This document shows, piece after piece, positions 26,716-33,316 of a DNA stretch of 64,000 bases. Within the stretch, counting starts at the first letter, position 1. Every line of letters begins with the position of its first letter. Both the position numbers and the translations under genes were made by a program. The stretch comes from Alkalibacillus flavidus (GTDB lineage: Bacteria; Bacillota; Bacilli; Bacillales; Alkalibacillaceae). Location: positions 1 through 64,000 of the forward strand of contig NZ_JBEPMX010000010.1 of assembly GCF_040545925.1 (NCBI RefSeq). The letters are read 5' to 3'. The notes beneath the pieces were generated by a model that did not search any database, was not told where the DNA came from, and worked only from the letters and a program-made list of their open reading frames with translations.

Positions 26716-27675
26716 ATGAATATATTAGGCATTCACCACGTATCAGCCATGACGAAAAAAGCGCAGCAAAATGTTGATTTTTATACGACAATATTAGGCA
26801 TGCGGATGGTTAAGAAAACCGTTAACCAGGATGATCCATCGATGTATCATTTGTTTTATGGCGATGAAGTTGGTAACCCAGGGACGGAATTAACGTTTTT
26901 CGAAATACCCCAAATTGGGCAAAACCATAATGGAAATCATAGCATTTCGACGACGTCATTAAGAGTCCCTGATGATGAAGCGTTAGAATACTGGCGCGAT
27001 CGTTTGACGGCATATGAAGTTGATCACGATGGGATTCAAGAGGCGTTTGGTCGCCACGTACTACCATTTCGTGACCACGAGCATCAACGACTTATGCTTG
27101 TATCCGACGAGGGTGAACATGGTGTGGCGAGCGGAACGCCTTGGGAGCATTCGAAGGCTAAACGCGAATACGGCATTACAGGTCTTGGTCCCATTCATTT
27201 GACAGTGCCTAAAGTCGACTGGCTAGAATCCATTATCGTTGATGTATTAGGATTTACGTTCATTGGTGATTACAACGATCAGAAAGCTAGAACGGTACAT
27301 GTTTATTCAGTAGAAGAAGGCGGGACGGGCGCCGAAATCCACGTTCATGAACGGTTCGATTTACCACCTGAACGTTTAGGGCGCGGAGGCGTGCATCATG
27401 TGGCTTTTCGCGTAGCTGATGAACAAGAGTTGCAACAATGGATCGACCTATTAAATCAAAACGAAGTCGGTAACTCTGGCTTCGTCGACCGCCATTATTT
27501 TAAAGCGGTGTATTTCCGCGAACCGAATGGTATTTTATTTGAATTGGCGACTGATGGACCAGGGTTTGCGACAGATGAAGATATGGAACACCTTGGCGAG
27601 TCGTTAGCGTTGCCACCGTTTTTAGAAGATAAACGAACTCAAATTGAATCTATATTAGAACCCATTCATTTATAA
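26716..27675 (+). CDS. Ring-cleaving dioxygenase, VOC family (MhqA/MhqO-like)
   Basis: A 319-residue two-module glyoxalase/extradiol-dioxygenase (VOC) protein, the size of Bacillus MhqA and MhqO, which are linked to quinone and hydroquinone detoxification. Likely metal ligands are His8 (GIHHVS), a His in GRGGVHHVAFRV and a Glu in EPNGILFELATDGPGF. GAGGTGG precedes the ATG. It follows the operon above by only 17 bp and may be co-transcribed with it. Substrate is inferred from the family. Confidence 0.87.
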   Translation: MNILGIHHVSAMTKKAQQNVDFYTTILGMRMVKKTVNQDDPSMYHLFYGDEVGNPGTELTFFEIPQIGQNHNGNHSISTTSLRVPDDEALEYWRDRLTAYEVDHDGIQEAFGRHVLPFRDHEHQRLMLVSDEGEHGVASGTPWEHSKAKREYGITGLGPIHLTVPKVDWLESIIVDVLGFTFIGDYNDQKARTVHVYSVEEGGTGAEIHVHERFDLPPERLGRGGVHHVAFRVADEQELQQWIDLLNQNEVGNSGFVDRHYFKAVYFREPNGILFELATDGPGFATDEDMEHLGESLALPPFLEDKRTQIESILEPIHL

Positions 27676-27707
27676 AACGAGATTATGTATAGTAGGTGCA
27701 AAAAAAG

Positions 27708-28034
27708 ATGAGGAAAATTTATTGTCAAAACTGTGATAAGCAAATCGAAACGAAGCACGATTTATTTACGACACAAATATTTTTTATGATTCAAGCGTAC
27801 TGCAAGTCGTGTTACTTTGACAAAATCAAACAAGTGTCATCACTTGCCGTCAGTAATACGCCATTAAATGGTCGCTACTCTAACTTTTTAGCGCTCATGA
27901 CATTCATGGGATTGATTATGGTGTATTTTGCGGAGATTCAATATATCAAAATGCCGCTTATTATTGTGTTATCCATAGTATTGTTTATGCGTGTTTATTC
28001 TTTCGTGCGTTTTGAACGTCATTTGCTGCTTTAA
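27708..28034 (+). CDS. Small zinc-ribbon membrane protein
   Basis: A 108-residue protein of unknown function. Two CxxC pairs (YCQNCDKQ and YCKSCYF) about 32 residues apart form a probable zinc ribbon at the N-terminus, followed by two membrane helices (about 63-82 and 85-103). The ATG at 27708 is chosen because AGGTG lies nine bases upstream; the frame itself opens at a GTG that overlaps that site. It follows the dioxygenase by 32 bp. Confidence 0.65.
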   Translation: MRKIYCQNCDKQIETKHDLFTTQIFFMIQAYCKSCYFDKIKQVSSLAVSNTPLNGRYSNFLALMTFMGLIMVYFAEIQYIKMPLIIVLSIVLFMRVYSFVRFERHLLL

Positions 28035-28074
28035 CTAAAAAACCGTCCACCTTGCATTATGAAGATGGACGGTT
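28035..28074 (-). terminator. Terminator of the yggT-like gene
   Basis: A 9-bp stem (28041-28049 with 28066-28074) is followed on the minus strand by a run of T (complement of 28037-28042). It may also stop plus-strand transcripts weakly. Confidence 0.75.
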
Positions 28075-28368
28075 AAATCGATTGCCAAGCCCTAATATTA
28101 TCGCAGATATGAAGTAACCTAACATGGTATAAACAATAAAGGCAAAAATAGCTGAGAATTCAATGACATACGTGCCATCGAGGACGGTCGATGGAAAGAT
28201 ACCTGCAAAAGGATAAAGAAGGGGTTCGCTCCATTGGTATATCCATTCTACGAAAGGTGCTGTTTCAGATGCACCGAATAATTTCAAAATAATACGCAAA
28301 CCTAATATGGCTTGGATGACCCAGACGATAATATTAATTAATTGATTTATGATGGTTATTACTCTCAT
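28057..28368 (-). CDS. YggT family membrane protein
   Basis: A 103-residue integral membrane protein with two hydrophobic blocks around a PLLYPFAGIFPS motif typical of the YggT family, followed by a short cytoplasmic tail. Relatives are linked to osmotic or potassium homeostasis and division-site genes, but function is not settled. The ATG at 28368 behind GAGGTG is used; the frame could start at a GTG at 28377 that overlaps the ribosome binding site. Confidence 0.8.
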   Translation of the reverse strand: MRVITIINQLINIIVWVIQAILGLRIILKLFGASETAPFVEWIYQWSEPLLYPFAGIFPSTVLDGTYVIEFSAIFAFIVYTMLGYFISAIILGLGNRFNRPSS

Positions 28369-28490
28369 TATGATCACCTCTTACTACTTAATACCACTCT
28401 TCATTTCGCGGTTAAACATCAGATTTGTTAAGTTAATTGGGTGGAATAGGATGTTGAAAAATGGCAAACCTTAAGCGTAAGATGTTTAAT

Positions 28491-28519
28491 TTGCGACTGA
28501 ACTTAAGGCTAATTATAAT
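28491..28519 (+). promoter_or_regulatory. Promoter of the YtzI-like small gene
   Basis: TTGCGA (28491-28496) and TATAAT (28514-28519) are spaced 17 bp apart, about 30 bp upstream of the start codon. Confidence 0.7.
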
Positions 28520-28552
28520 GAATGCATGACTATATGATGAAGGTGATGTGTG

Positions 28553-28714
28553 ATGTTTACGGTATTGATTATATCGATTGTGATTATTATTGTCGTTGCT
28601 GTGTTAACGGTAATGGCAATCTCGAAGGGGTATTCCTACGAGCATACAGTCGATCCGTTGCCTGAAGAAGAGGGGCAGGATAAAGATAACGCAGAAGAAG
28701 ATAATGGTAACTAA
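28553..28714 (+). CDS. Small membrane protein, YtzI-like
   Basis: A 53-codon gene with AAGGTGATG upstream of the ATG, its own promoter and its own terminator. The product has one N-terminal membrane helix (residues 3-22), the segment SKGYSYEHTVDPLPEE that resembles the Bacillus YtzI family, and an acidic tail. Function is unknown. It is too short for ordinary gene calling, but signals on both sides support it. Confidence 0.7.
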   Translation: MFTVLIISIVIIIVVAVLTVMAISKGYSYEHTVDPLPEEEGQDKDNAEEDNGN

Positions 28715-28762
28715 AAATCCGACTTCCTCACAAGCACTCACTTGTTTGGAAGTCGGATTTTT
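28713..28762. terminator. Bidirectional terminator
   Basis: A 15-bp perfect stem (28713-28727 with 28748-28762) is shared by the YtzI-like gene and the convergent thioredoxin-like gene. Confidence 0.85.
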
Positions 28763-28764
28763 GA

Positions 28765-29178
28765 TTAATCTAACACAACGTCATTGAAAAACGCTCTGAA
28801 ATCGTCGTTCGGTGCTGCGCCAACAATACGGTTGACCTCTTCACCATCTTCATAATGAACGACAGTCGGTGTACTTTCAATGCCGTAATTGCGCCAACCT
28901 GATTCATATTCAAGTAAATTGAATAACGTTAAGTCAACGCCCATTTCCTCAGCTAAAGGCATGAGGCGTGGTGTTGTTTCCTGACAATAGTGACACTCAG
29001 GACTGAAGTAATAAACCGTTAAACTGTCTTCTTCTTCAATTTTTTGGTCGAGTGTGTCTGGTTCCACAGCTTGGCTGTAGTATTCTTCATTCGACGTGTC
29101 TTTGCCTTGGTTCGTTAACAAAATTAAAGCGACGAATAAGACGATAATAATGCCGCCGAAAATTAATATCTTTTTCAA
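28765..29178 (-). CDS. Membrane-anchored thioredoxin-like protein
   Basis: A 137-residue protein with an N-terminal membrane anchor (residues 5-22) and an extracytoplasmic thioredoxin domain: active site SPECHYCQ (CxxC) and cis-Pro loop in STPTVVHYEDGEEV. It follows the bdbC-like gene by 13 bp, so the two probably form a thiol-oxidising pair in which BdbC recharges this protein. It is shorter than BdbD (about 220 residues) and closer to a minimal DsbA-like or BdbA-like partner. Reducing activity remains possible. Confidence 0.85.
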   Translation of the reverse strand: MKKILIFGGIIIVLFVALILLTNQGKDTSNEEYYSQAVEPDTLDQKIEEEDSLTVYYFSPECHYCQETTPRLMPLAEEMGVDLTLFNLLEYESGWRNYGIESTPTVVHYEDGEEVNRIVGAAPNDDFRAFFNDVVLD

Positions 29179-29191
29179 GGTGAGTCCTCCT

Positions 29192-29617
29192 TTACGTTGT
29201 CTGTTTCATTTTACGATTCCCTTTAATGCTTAATATGAGGATAAGCGTAAAAGCAGTTCCCGCTAAAAATGGAATCGTTATAAATCCACCCCAATTAATA
29301 TATTGAGCGGTACACGATACTTCACCACAGCTTAAAGCATTACCTTGTAAAAATGTGATTTTTTGAATCGTGTAATGATAGATCGAGATAGCTAGTCCAA
29401 TACTTGAAAAGACGATGCTATAATTAAATACATGTCTGTCTTTTGATACGATGCCAATCAACAATATTAAAACGAGTGGATACATTAATATTCTCTGGTA
29501 CCAGCATAGAAGACAAGGTTCAAATTGACGAATTTCTGAGAAGTATAATGAACCGAGTGTTGCTATTAATGCAATACCCCACGCGATGATGGCTATATTT
29601 TCCGTTTGTTTTTGCAT
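29192..29617 (-). CDS. bdbC: Disulfide bond formation protein, DsbB/BdbC family
   Basis: A 141-residue four-helix membrane protein. The first redox pair is in EPCLLCWYQR (CxxC) and the second pair in SCGEVSC, both in extracytoplasmic loops, as in BdbC, which passes electrons from thioredoxin-like partners to quinone. The ATG at 29617 follows AAGGAG and gives the usual length; the longer frame has no start signal. It is operonic with the downstream thioredoxin-like gene. Confidence 0.92.
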   Translation of the reverse strand: MQKQTENIAIIAWGIALIATLGSLYFSEIRQFEPCLLCWYQRILMYPLVLILLIGIVSKDRHVFNYSIVFSSIGLAISIYHYTIQKITFLQGNALSCGEVSCTAQYINWGGFITIPFLAGTAFTLILILSIKGNRKMKQTT

Positions 29618-29753
29618 GCCTATAGACTCCTTTTTAACAGAAAACATCTAAACTAAATTATAGTACGAAACGGTTAAAAAAGTAAGTTATTTTATGAACA
29701 TTTTCTAACGTCATGAAAATAGTGTATGATAAGAAAAGATTGGAGGAGAAGAC

Positions 29754-30548
29754 ATGAAGCAATTGAATCTTTTACATATTAGTAGCCGTATCGCGACAGC
29801 ATTTTTGACAATGTTATTAACGGCTATTGCCTACTTAGCTTTTACAGAGTTCAATTTACCCGAAGTTTATAACCTACTATCCAACCCTTATGTATGGCTT
29901 ATTTTTATTATTTATCTTGTGATATGTTCATACATTAATGAATGGTTGGCTAAAAAGTTAAATGATTCATCACGGCGTATGTTTGTATCATTGTATATGA
30001 TGTCTGCTATGGTGATTTGGTTTATAGTTTATATACCGTTAGTATCAGCATCGTTTGCTGCATATCTCTATATTGTGCTCTATAGTAGTTTGTTTACTGT
30101 TATGGCATTTCTGTTGTTTTATTTTATTGAACAATTTGTACGACGATCAAAACAGCGTCCAGCTTGGATAGGAATCCCTGCTATCGCCATACTAGTGATT
30201 GCGTTAATCTGGAATCCGACGATAAAATCAGGTTATAGCGTAGCGTCCAACAGCGAACAACTTGACGTTCATTTTGATCAGTTGAATGGTTTGGAAACCA
30301 TTCATATTCCGGTTGAAGCTGATGAGCAATATGAAATTCGTGTAAAATGGGATTTAATGCATGATAGGCCACACGGTTTGGAGCGCCATCCTGGAACGAG
30401 TGATTACGGTGATTTGTCGTATGTAGGTGACGACGATTGGCTGTATGAATTTAACGCAACGGCATCTGGTGATGTGCCATTTACATTTTATGGTCATAAT
30501 ATCGAAGGCACGATTACGTTTACATGGAAAAACGTCTCGGAAGGATAA
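29754..30548 (+). CDS. Membrane protein of unknown function with C-terminal extracytoplasmic domain
   Basis: A 264-residue protein with about five transmembrane helices in the first 165 residues. The C-terminal region of about 95 residues is beta-rich (LETIHIPVEADEQYEIRVKW; VPFTFYGHNIEGTITFTWK) and most likely outside the cell. TTGGAGGAG precedes the ATG. It is monocistronic between two terminators or promoters. I do not recognise the family. Confidence 0.65.
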   Translation: MKQLNLLHISSRIATAFLTMLLTAIAYLAFTEFNLPEVYNLLSNPYVWLIFIIYLVICSYINEWLAKKLNDSSRRMFVSLYMMSAMVIWFIVYIPLVSASFAAYLYIVLYSSLFTVMAFLLFYFIEQFVRRSKQRPAWIGIPAIAILVIALIWNPTIKSGYSVASNSEQLDVHFDQLNGLETIHIPVEADEQYEIRVKWDLMHDRPHGLERHPGTSDYGDLSYVGDDDWLYEFNATASGDVPFTFYGHNIEGTITFTWKNVSEG

Positions 30549-30567
30549 TCTTTCGAGACGTTTTTTT
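30528..30567. terminator. Bidirectional terminator
   Basis: A 12-bp stem (30528-30539 with 30554-30565) is followed by T on both sides. It covers the stop codons of the membrane protein and the convergent GGDEF gene. Confidence 0.85.
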
Positions 30568-31483
30568 AGGTTGATTTGATTTTTCGTTTGTAATCATACA
30601 TTGCTCTGTCAGCTTTAGAAATATAATGATCGACATTTTTATGGTGGATGAGCGAACGAATGTCTTCTGATTCTAGCGTGACAAATCCAAATGAGAGTGA
30701 ACAAATATCAGATTTTTCACGGAATTGGTGATCAAGGTTATGAACGATCTCGGTTAACGTGTCTAACTCATATTCGGTGGTCATTAAGATGAATTCGTCG
30801 CCACCAATTCGAAAGACGCGAGTGCGGTCGGTTTGGACATCAGCTATTAGGTTTGCAAACAATTTGAGCAGTCCATCGCCGGCTAAGTGGCCAAAGTTAT
30901 CATTCACATACTTTAAATCATTAAAGTCTATGACTGCAAAGGATAAACGTTTCGGTACTTGTTCCGCATTATATAATTTTTTTATCTCATCGTAGAAGTG
31001 TTGTCGATTATGGAGGTCTGTTAATGGATCTGTAATACTTTTATCTTTTAATTGTTCTAATGCTTTGTTCAATTGTTTTTCGCTAATTGCTTTTTCAACG
31101 TATAGCTCGTTTAATTGGTTCGTCGCTTCGTAAATATTCGTAATTGAATTCAAATAAGAATCCGGAAATGGTGTGAGTATGAACCAATAATTTTGATTAT
31201 CTATTATGTATTCAACAATATAAGGCAAGGGTTCCTCGTTGAATTTTAAGTAGATATCTGATGTATTACCTTCTTGATCATTTAATATTTGGTCCATTCG
31301 GTTTAACGATTGGCTATCGACATAGTTGAAAATGGTATCAGATGGCTTTATATGATCAGCTAAACGCCCCGTAACATCAAGAATAACCCCTTTATGGTCA
31401 GTTCTTATCACAATGGTGTTCGATTGGTTTAACATTTGAACGATCTTTTGATTGAATTCATTGATGGGAATCGCCCCCGTCAT
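30566..31483 (-). CDS. GGDEF diguanylate cyclase
   Basis: About 305 residues. The N-terminal 110 residues look like a PAS-type sensor (NTIVIRTDHKGVILDVTG), followed by a helical linker (LNELYVEKAISEKQLNKAL) and a GGDEF domain (DPLTDLHNRQHFYDEI; DFNDLKYVNDNFGHLAGD; FRIGGDEFIL). The active-site motif is intact, so c-di-GMP synthesis is expected. No RxxD inhibitory site is seen in front of GGDEF. It is the last gene of the cobalamin-sensor operon, with its start inside the preceding gene. Start choice is uncertain: ATG 31483 and TTG 31495 are both possible, neither with a strong ribosome binding site. Confidence 0.88.
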   Translation of the reverse strand: MTGAIPINEFNQKIVQMLNQSNTIVIRTDHKGVILDVTGRLADHIKPSDTIFNYVDSQSLNRMDQILNDQEGNTSDIYLKFNEEPLPYIVEYIIDNQNYWFILTPFPDSYLNSITNIYEATNQLNELYVEKAISEKQLNKALEQLKDKSITDPLTDLHNRQHFYDEIKKLYNAEQVPKRLSFAVIDFNDLKYVNDNFGHLAGDGLLKLFANLIADVQTDRTRVFRIGGDEFILMTTEYELDTLTEIVHNLDHQFREKSDICSLSFGFVTLESEDIRSLIHHKNVDHYISKADRAMYDYKRKIKST

Positions 31484-31847
31484 CCAGATGATCAATGGCT
31501 TGTGTTAAGCAAGATTGAAAGAAAAATTGTTCGGCATCATCATCGATTGTTTTCGGTATTGCGTCTATTAGTAGTCGGTAGTTTTGGATAATATGATCGC
31601 GATCAATACCTCGACTCGTTAACACTTCATTAAGCCATGATGTGTAATCTAAGAAAATGGATGTAGATTGTAATTGAAAGCTTGTCGTTAGATATTGCAA
31701 GTGGTAAAAGTTATCTTCACGACAACGTTCAAGGCCTCTTTCACCAAATCGGTCATATAACTCAGGTGTTTCTTGGTATATCGCACTGACAACTGAATCG
31801 ACTAGTTGTTGGTATGGAACGTGTTGCATGAGTTCTGCTGGATACAT
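31458..31847 (-). CDS. Helical protein of unknown function in the cobalamin-sensor operon
   Basis: A 129-residue, all-helical soluble protein. The distinctive stretch is CREDNFYHLQYLTTSF followed by FLDYTSWLNEVLTSRGI. I believe similar helical modules occur in or beside cobalamin-binding sensor proteins, but this is recollection and needs a profile search. Its ATG shares one base with the stop of the ABM gene, and its own 3' end overlaps the GGDEF start by at least 26 bp. It is therefore embedded in a translationally coupled unit and is a candidate adaptor between the B12 protein and the cyclase. Confidence 0.75.
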   Translation of the reverse strand: MYPAELMQHVPYQQLVDSVVSAIYQETPELYDRFGERGLERCREDNFYHLQYLTTSFQLQSTSIFLDYTSWLNEVLTSRGIDRDHIIQNYRLLIDAIPKTIDDDAEQFFFQSCLTQAIDHLDDGGDSHQ

Positions 31848-32152
31848 TAGTTAGCGACCACCTTATACTTATAAACTCGTGGCACAATTTGGGCTAATTC
31901 TTGATCGGGATAGTTTTTTTCAAGTTCATGAATTTGTTTGAATTGTTCGCTTCGTGCCCAGTTTAAGTAATCCTGCTTCGTTTCCCAAATCGTATGAACC
32001 GTTAATTCTTGTGGTTTCTTGTCGTTTTGCAGGAGTTCGAATTTGATAAATCCTGGCTGTTCGTCGACTTTGCGCGAACGGTTTTGGTAAATGCTAATCA
32101 GTTCATCTTCTTTACCTTCAGGGACAACGACTGTTGAATCGACAATATACAT
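31847..32152 (-). CDS. ABM/IsdG-fold protein in the cobalamin-sensor operon
   Basis: A 101-residue ferredoxin-like antibiotic-biosynthesis-monooxygenase (ABM) domain protein. It aligns by eye with IsdG-type haem-degrading enzymes: W65 (LNWARSEQF) and H75 (KQIHE) match the catalytic Trp and His, but the Asn of the IsdG triad near residue 6 is not there (VDST). Haem degradation is therefore doubtful; tetrapyrrole binding is possible. The ATG lies one base after the stop of the B12-binding gene, with AGAAGGTG as ribosome binding site. Confidence 0.8.
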   Translation of the reverse strand: MYIVDSTVVVPEGKEDELISIYQNRSRKVDEQPGFIKFELLQNDKKPQELTVHTIWETKQDYLNWARSEQFKQIHELEKNYPDQELAQIVPRVYKYKVVAN

Positions 32153-32153
32153 G

Positions 32154-32798
32154 TTATTCACCTTCTTCAAGTATCCATTGATGGAGGTCTTCAATACTAT
32201 CAAAATAATAATCGTGAACGAGTTGATTGCGGAGGTGTGGGTGATTCATCAGTGCATAACCACCAATAACAATGCCAGTATGATTTAATGATGGTTCCTG
32301 ACGTATGAGTTCACCTAATTCCTTCGCTTTCGTTAAATGATTCGGCAATGTAACCGAATAACAAATATAATCGGGTTTCACGTCTTTTAGTGATTCCATA
32401 ATATGATGGTTTGGGACGTCAGCTCCGTAAAAATAAGTCACGAATCCTTGCTCCAAAAATAAATTGCGGATTATTTGAATTCCTAAATTGTGTTGGTTGG
32501 TCTCAATAGAAAATAACGCCACAGATTGCAATGTTTGTTGTTTTGATTCAATCGCATGAATCGTTAATTGTGTAATGACAAACTGTGATACGGCCGTAGC
32601 TAAGTGTTCTTGAGCGACACTCAGTTCGTTTGTTTGCCAATGCTTCCCTACATCGTACATCGCATGTGCAATGAGGCGATAGGCATCCACCGTAGGATGT
32701 TCTTTAACGACAGATTGAATGATGTTATAGGCTTGATCAGTGTTGCCTGACAAAATAGCTTCATAGTATTGTGTTAAAGAATCGGTAGAGTACATCAT
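32154..32798 (-). CDS. Stand-alone cobalamin-binding sensor protein, CarH-like
   Basis: A 214-residue protein made of a four-helix cap (residues 1-85) and a Rossmann-type B12-binding domain (90-214). The cap has W54 and E64-H65 in the exact W-x9-EH spacing of CarH/LitR photoreceptors (HWQTNELSVAQEH). The lower-ligand motif is E99-x3-H103-x2-G106 (SIETNQHNLG), and a nucleotide-loop strand follows (TGIVIGGYAL). There is no MerR DNA-binding domain, so it must signal through partner proteins. First gene of a four-gene overlapping operon ending in a GGDEF cyclase. The ATG at 32798 (or 32795) follows GAGG. Confidence 0.88.
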   Translation of the reverse strand: MMYSTDSLTQYYEAILSGNTDQAYNIIQSVVKEHPTVDAYRLIAHAMYDVGKHWQTNELSVAQEHLATAVSQFVITQLTIHAIESKQQTLQSVALFSIETNQHNLGIQIIRNLFLEQGFVTYFYGADVPNHHIMESLKDVKPDYICYSVTLPNHLTKAKELGELIRQEPSLNHTGIVIGGYALMNHPHLRNQLVHDYYFDSIEDLHQWILEEGE

Positions 32799-32832
32799 AC
32801 AACCTCACAAAATTACAGGATTCGATATTACC

Positions 32833-32861
32833 ATTATATAGGGGAATCGTCTTTAATTAAA
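32833..32861 (-). promoter_or_regulatory. Promoter of the cobalamin-sensor operon
   Basis: On the minus strand a perfect TATAAT (complement of 32833-32838) has TTTAAT (complement of 32856-32861) 17 bp upstream. The -10 is strong and the -35 weak, which fits a regulated promoter. Confidence 0.6.
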
Positions 32862-32867
32862 GACGAT
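32846..32867. promoter_or_regulatory. Perfect 22-bp palindrome over the sensor-operon promoter
   Basis: The palindrome has 11-bp arms (atcgtctttaa and its complement) with no loop. It covers the spacer and -35 of the minus-strand promoter and lies upstream of the arsR promoter. Its place and symmetry are those of an operator for a dimeric regulator of the sensor operon. The regulator is unknown. Confidence 0.7.
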
Positions 32868-32890
32868 AGCCTTATTTCGTGATAAAAGGA

Positions 32891-32919
32891 TTTACAACAT
32901 AGATTGATTGTTATATTAT
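32891..32919 (+). promoter_or_regulatory. arsR promoter
   Basis: TTTACA (32891-32896) and TATTAT (32914-32919) are spaced 17 bp, directly in front of the ArsR operator. Confidence 0.75.
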
Positions 32920-32941
32920 TATATAAGCATTTACTTATATA
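32920..32941. promoter_or_regulatory. ArsR operator
   Basis: Two perfect 8-bp arms (tatataag and cttatata) are separated by six bases and begin right after the -10 hexamer. This is the usual form and place of an ArsR/SmtB repressor site. Confidence 0.75.
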
Positions 32942-32955
32942 AAAGTGGTGATCAT

Positions 32956-33300
32956 GTGTCAGTTCAAATACAATCAGTTGCGGGAACATCGCAAATGTTA
33001 AAGTTATTAGGCGATCAAAATCGCTTGCGCATCATGCAATTTATTTATGAACGTGAATGTTGTGTTTGTGAATTAGTAGAGGTAATCGATTTATCGCAGC
33101 CGGCGATTAGTCAGCATTTACGTAAATTACGAGACGGTGGTCTAGTACGTGAGCAACGAAAAGGATCATGGGTGTTCTATCGTTTTAATGATGACCATCA
33201 GACGGCTTCATTGATGGAACATATTATTACGTCCTTGCCACGTATTAAGGATGAATTAGAGCAACTAGAACGCGAGGGGCGCAATGTCATTTGCGATTAA
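32956..33300 (+). CDS. arsR: Arsenical resistance repressor ArsR
   Basis: A 114-residue winged-helix repressor. The arsenite-binding cysteines are in ECCVCEL (C35, C36, C38) at the start of the recognition-domain helix, followed by the DNA-binding helix LSQPAISQHLRKLRDGGL. When arsenite binds it should release the operator at 32920-32941. The chosen start is the GTG at 32956 behind GTGGTGAT; the frame extends further 5' through the promoter, which cannot be coding. First gene of arsRBC. Confidence 0.92.
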   Translation: MSVQIQSVAGTSQMLKLLGDQNRLRIMQFIYERECCVCELVEVIDLSQPAISQHLRKLRDGGLVREQRKGSWVFYRFNDDHQTASLMEHIITSLPRIKDELEQLEREGRNVICD

Positions 33301-33316
33301 TCAATAAGGAGTTTTG

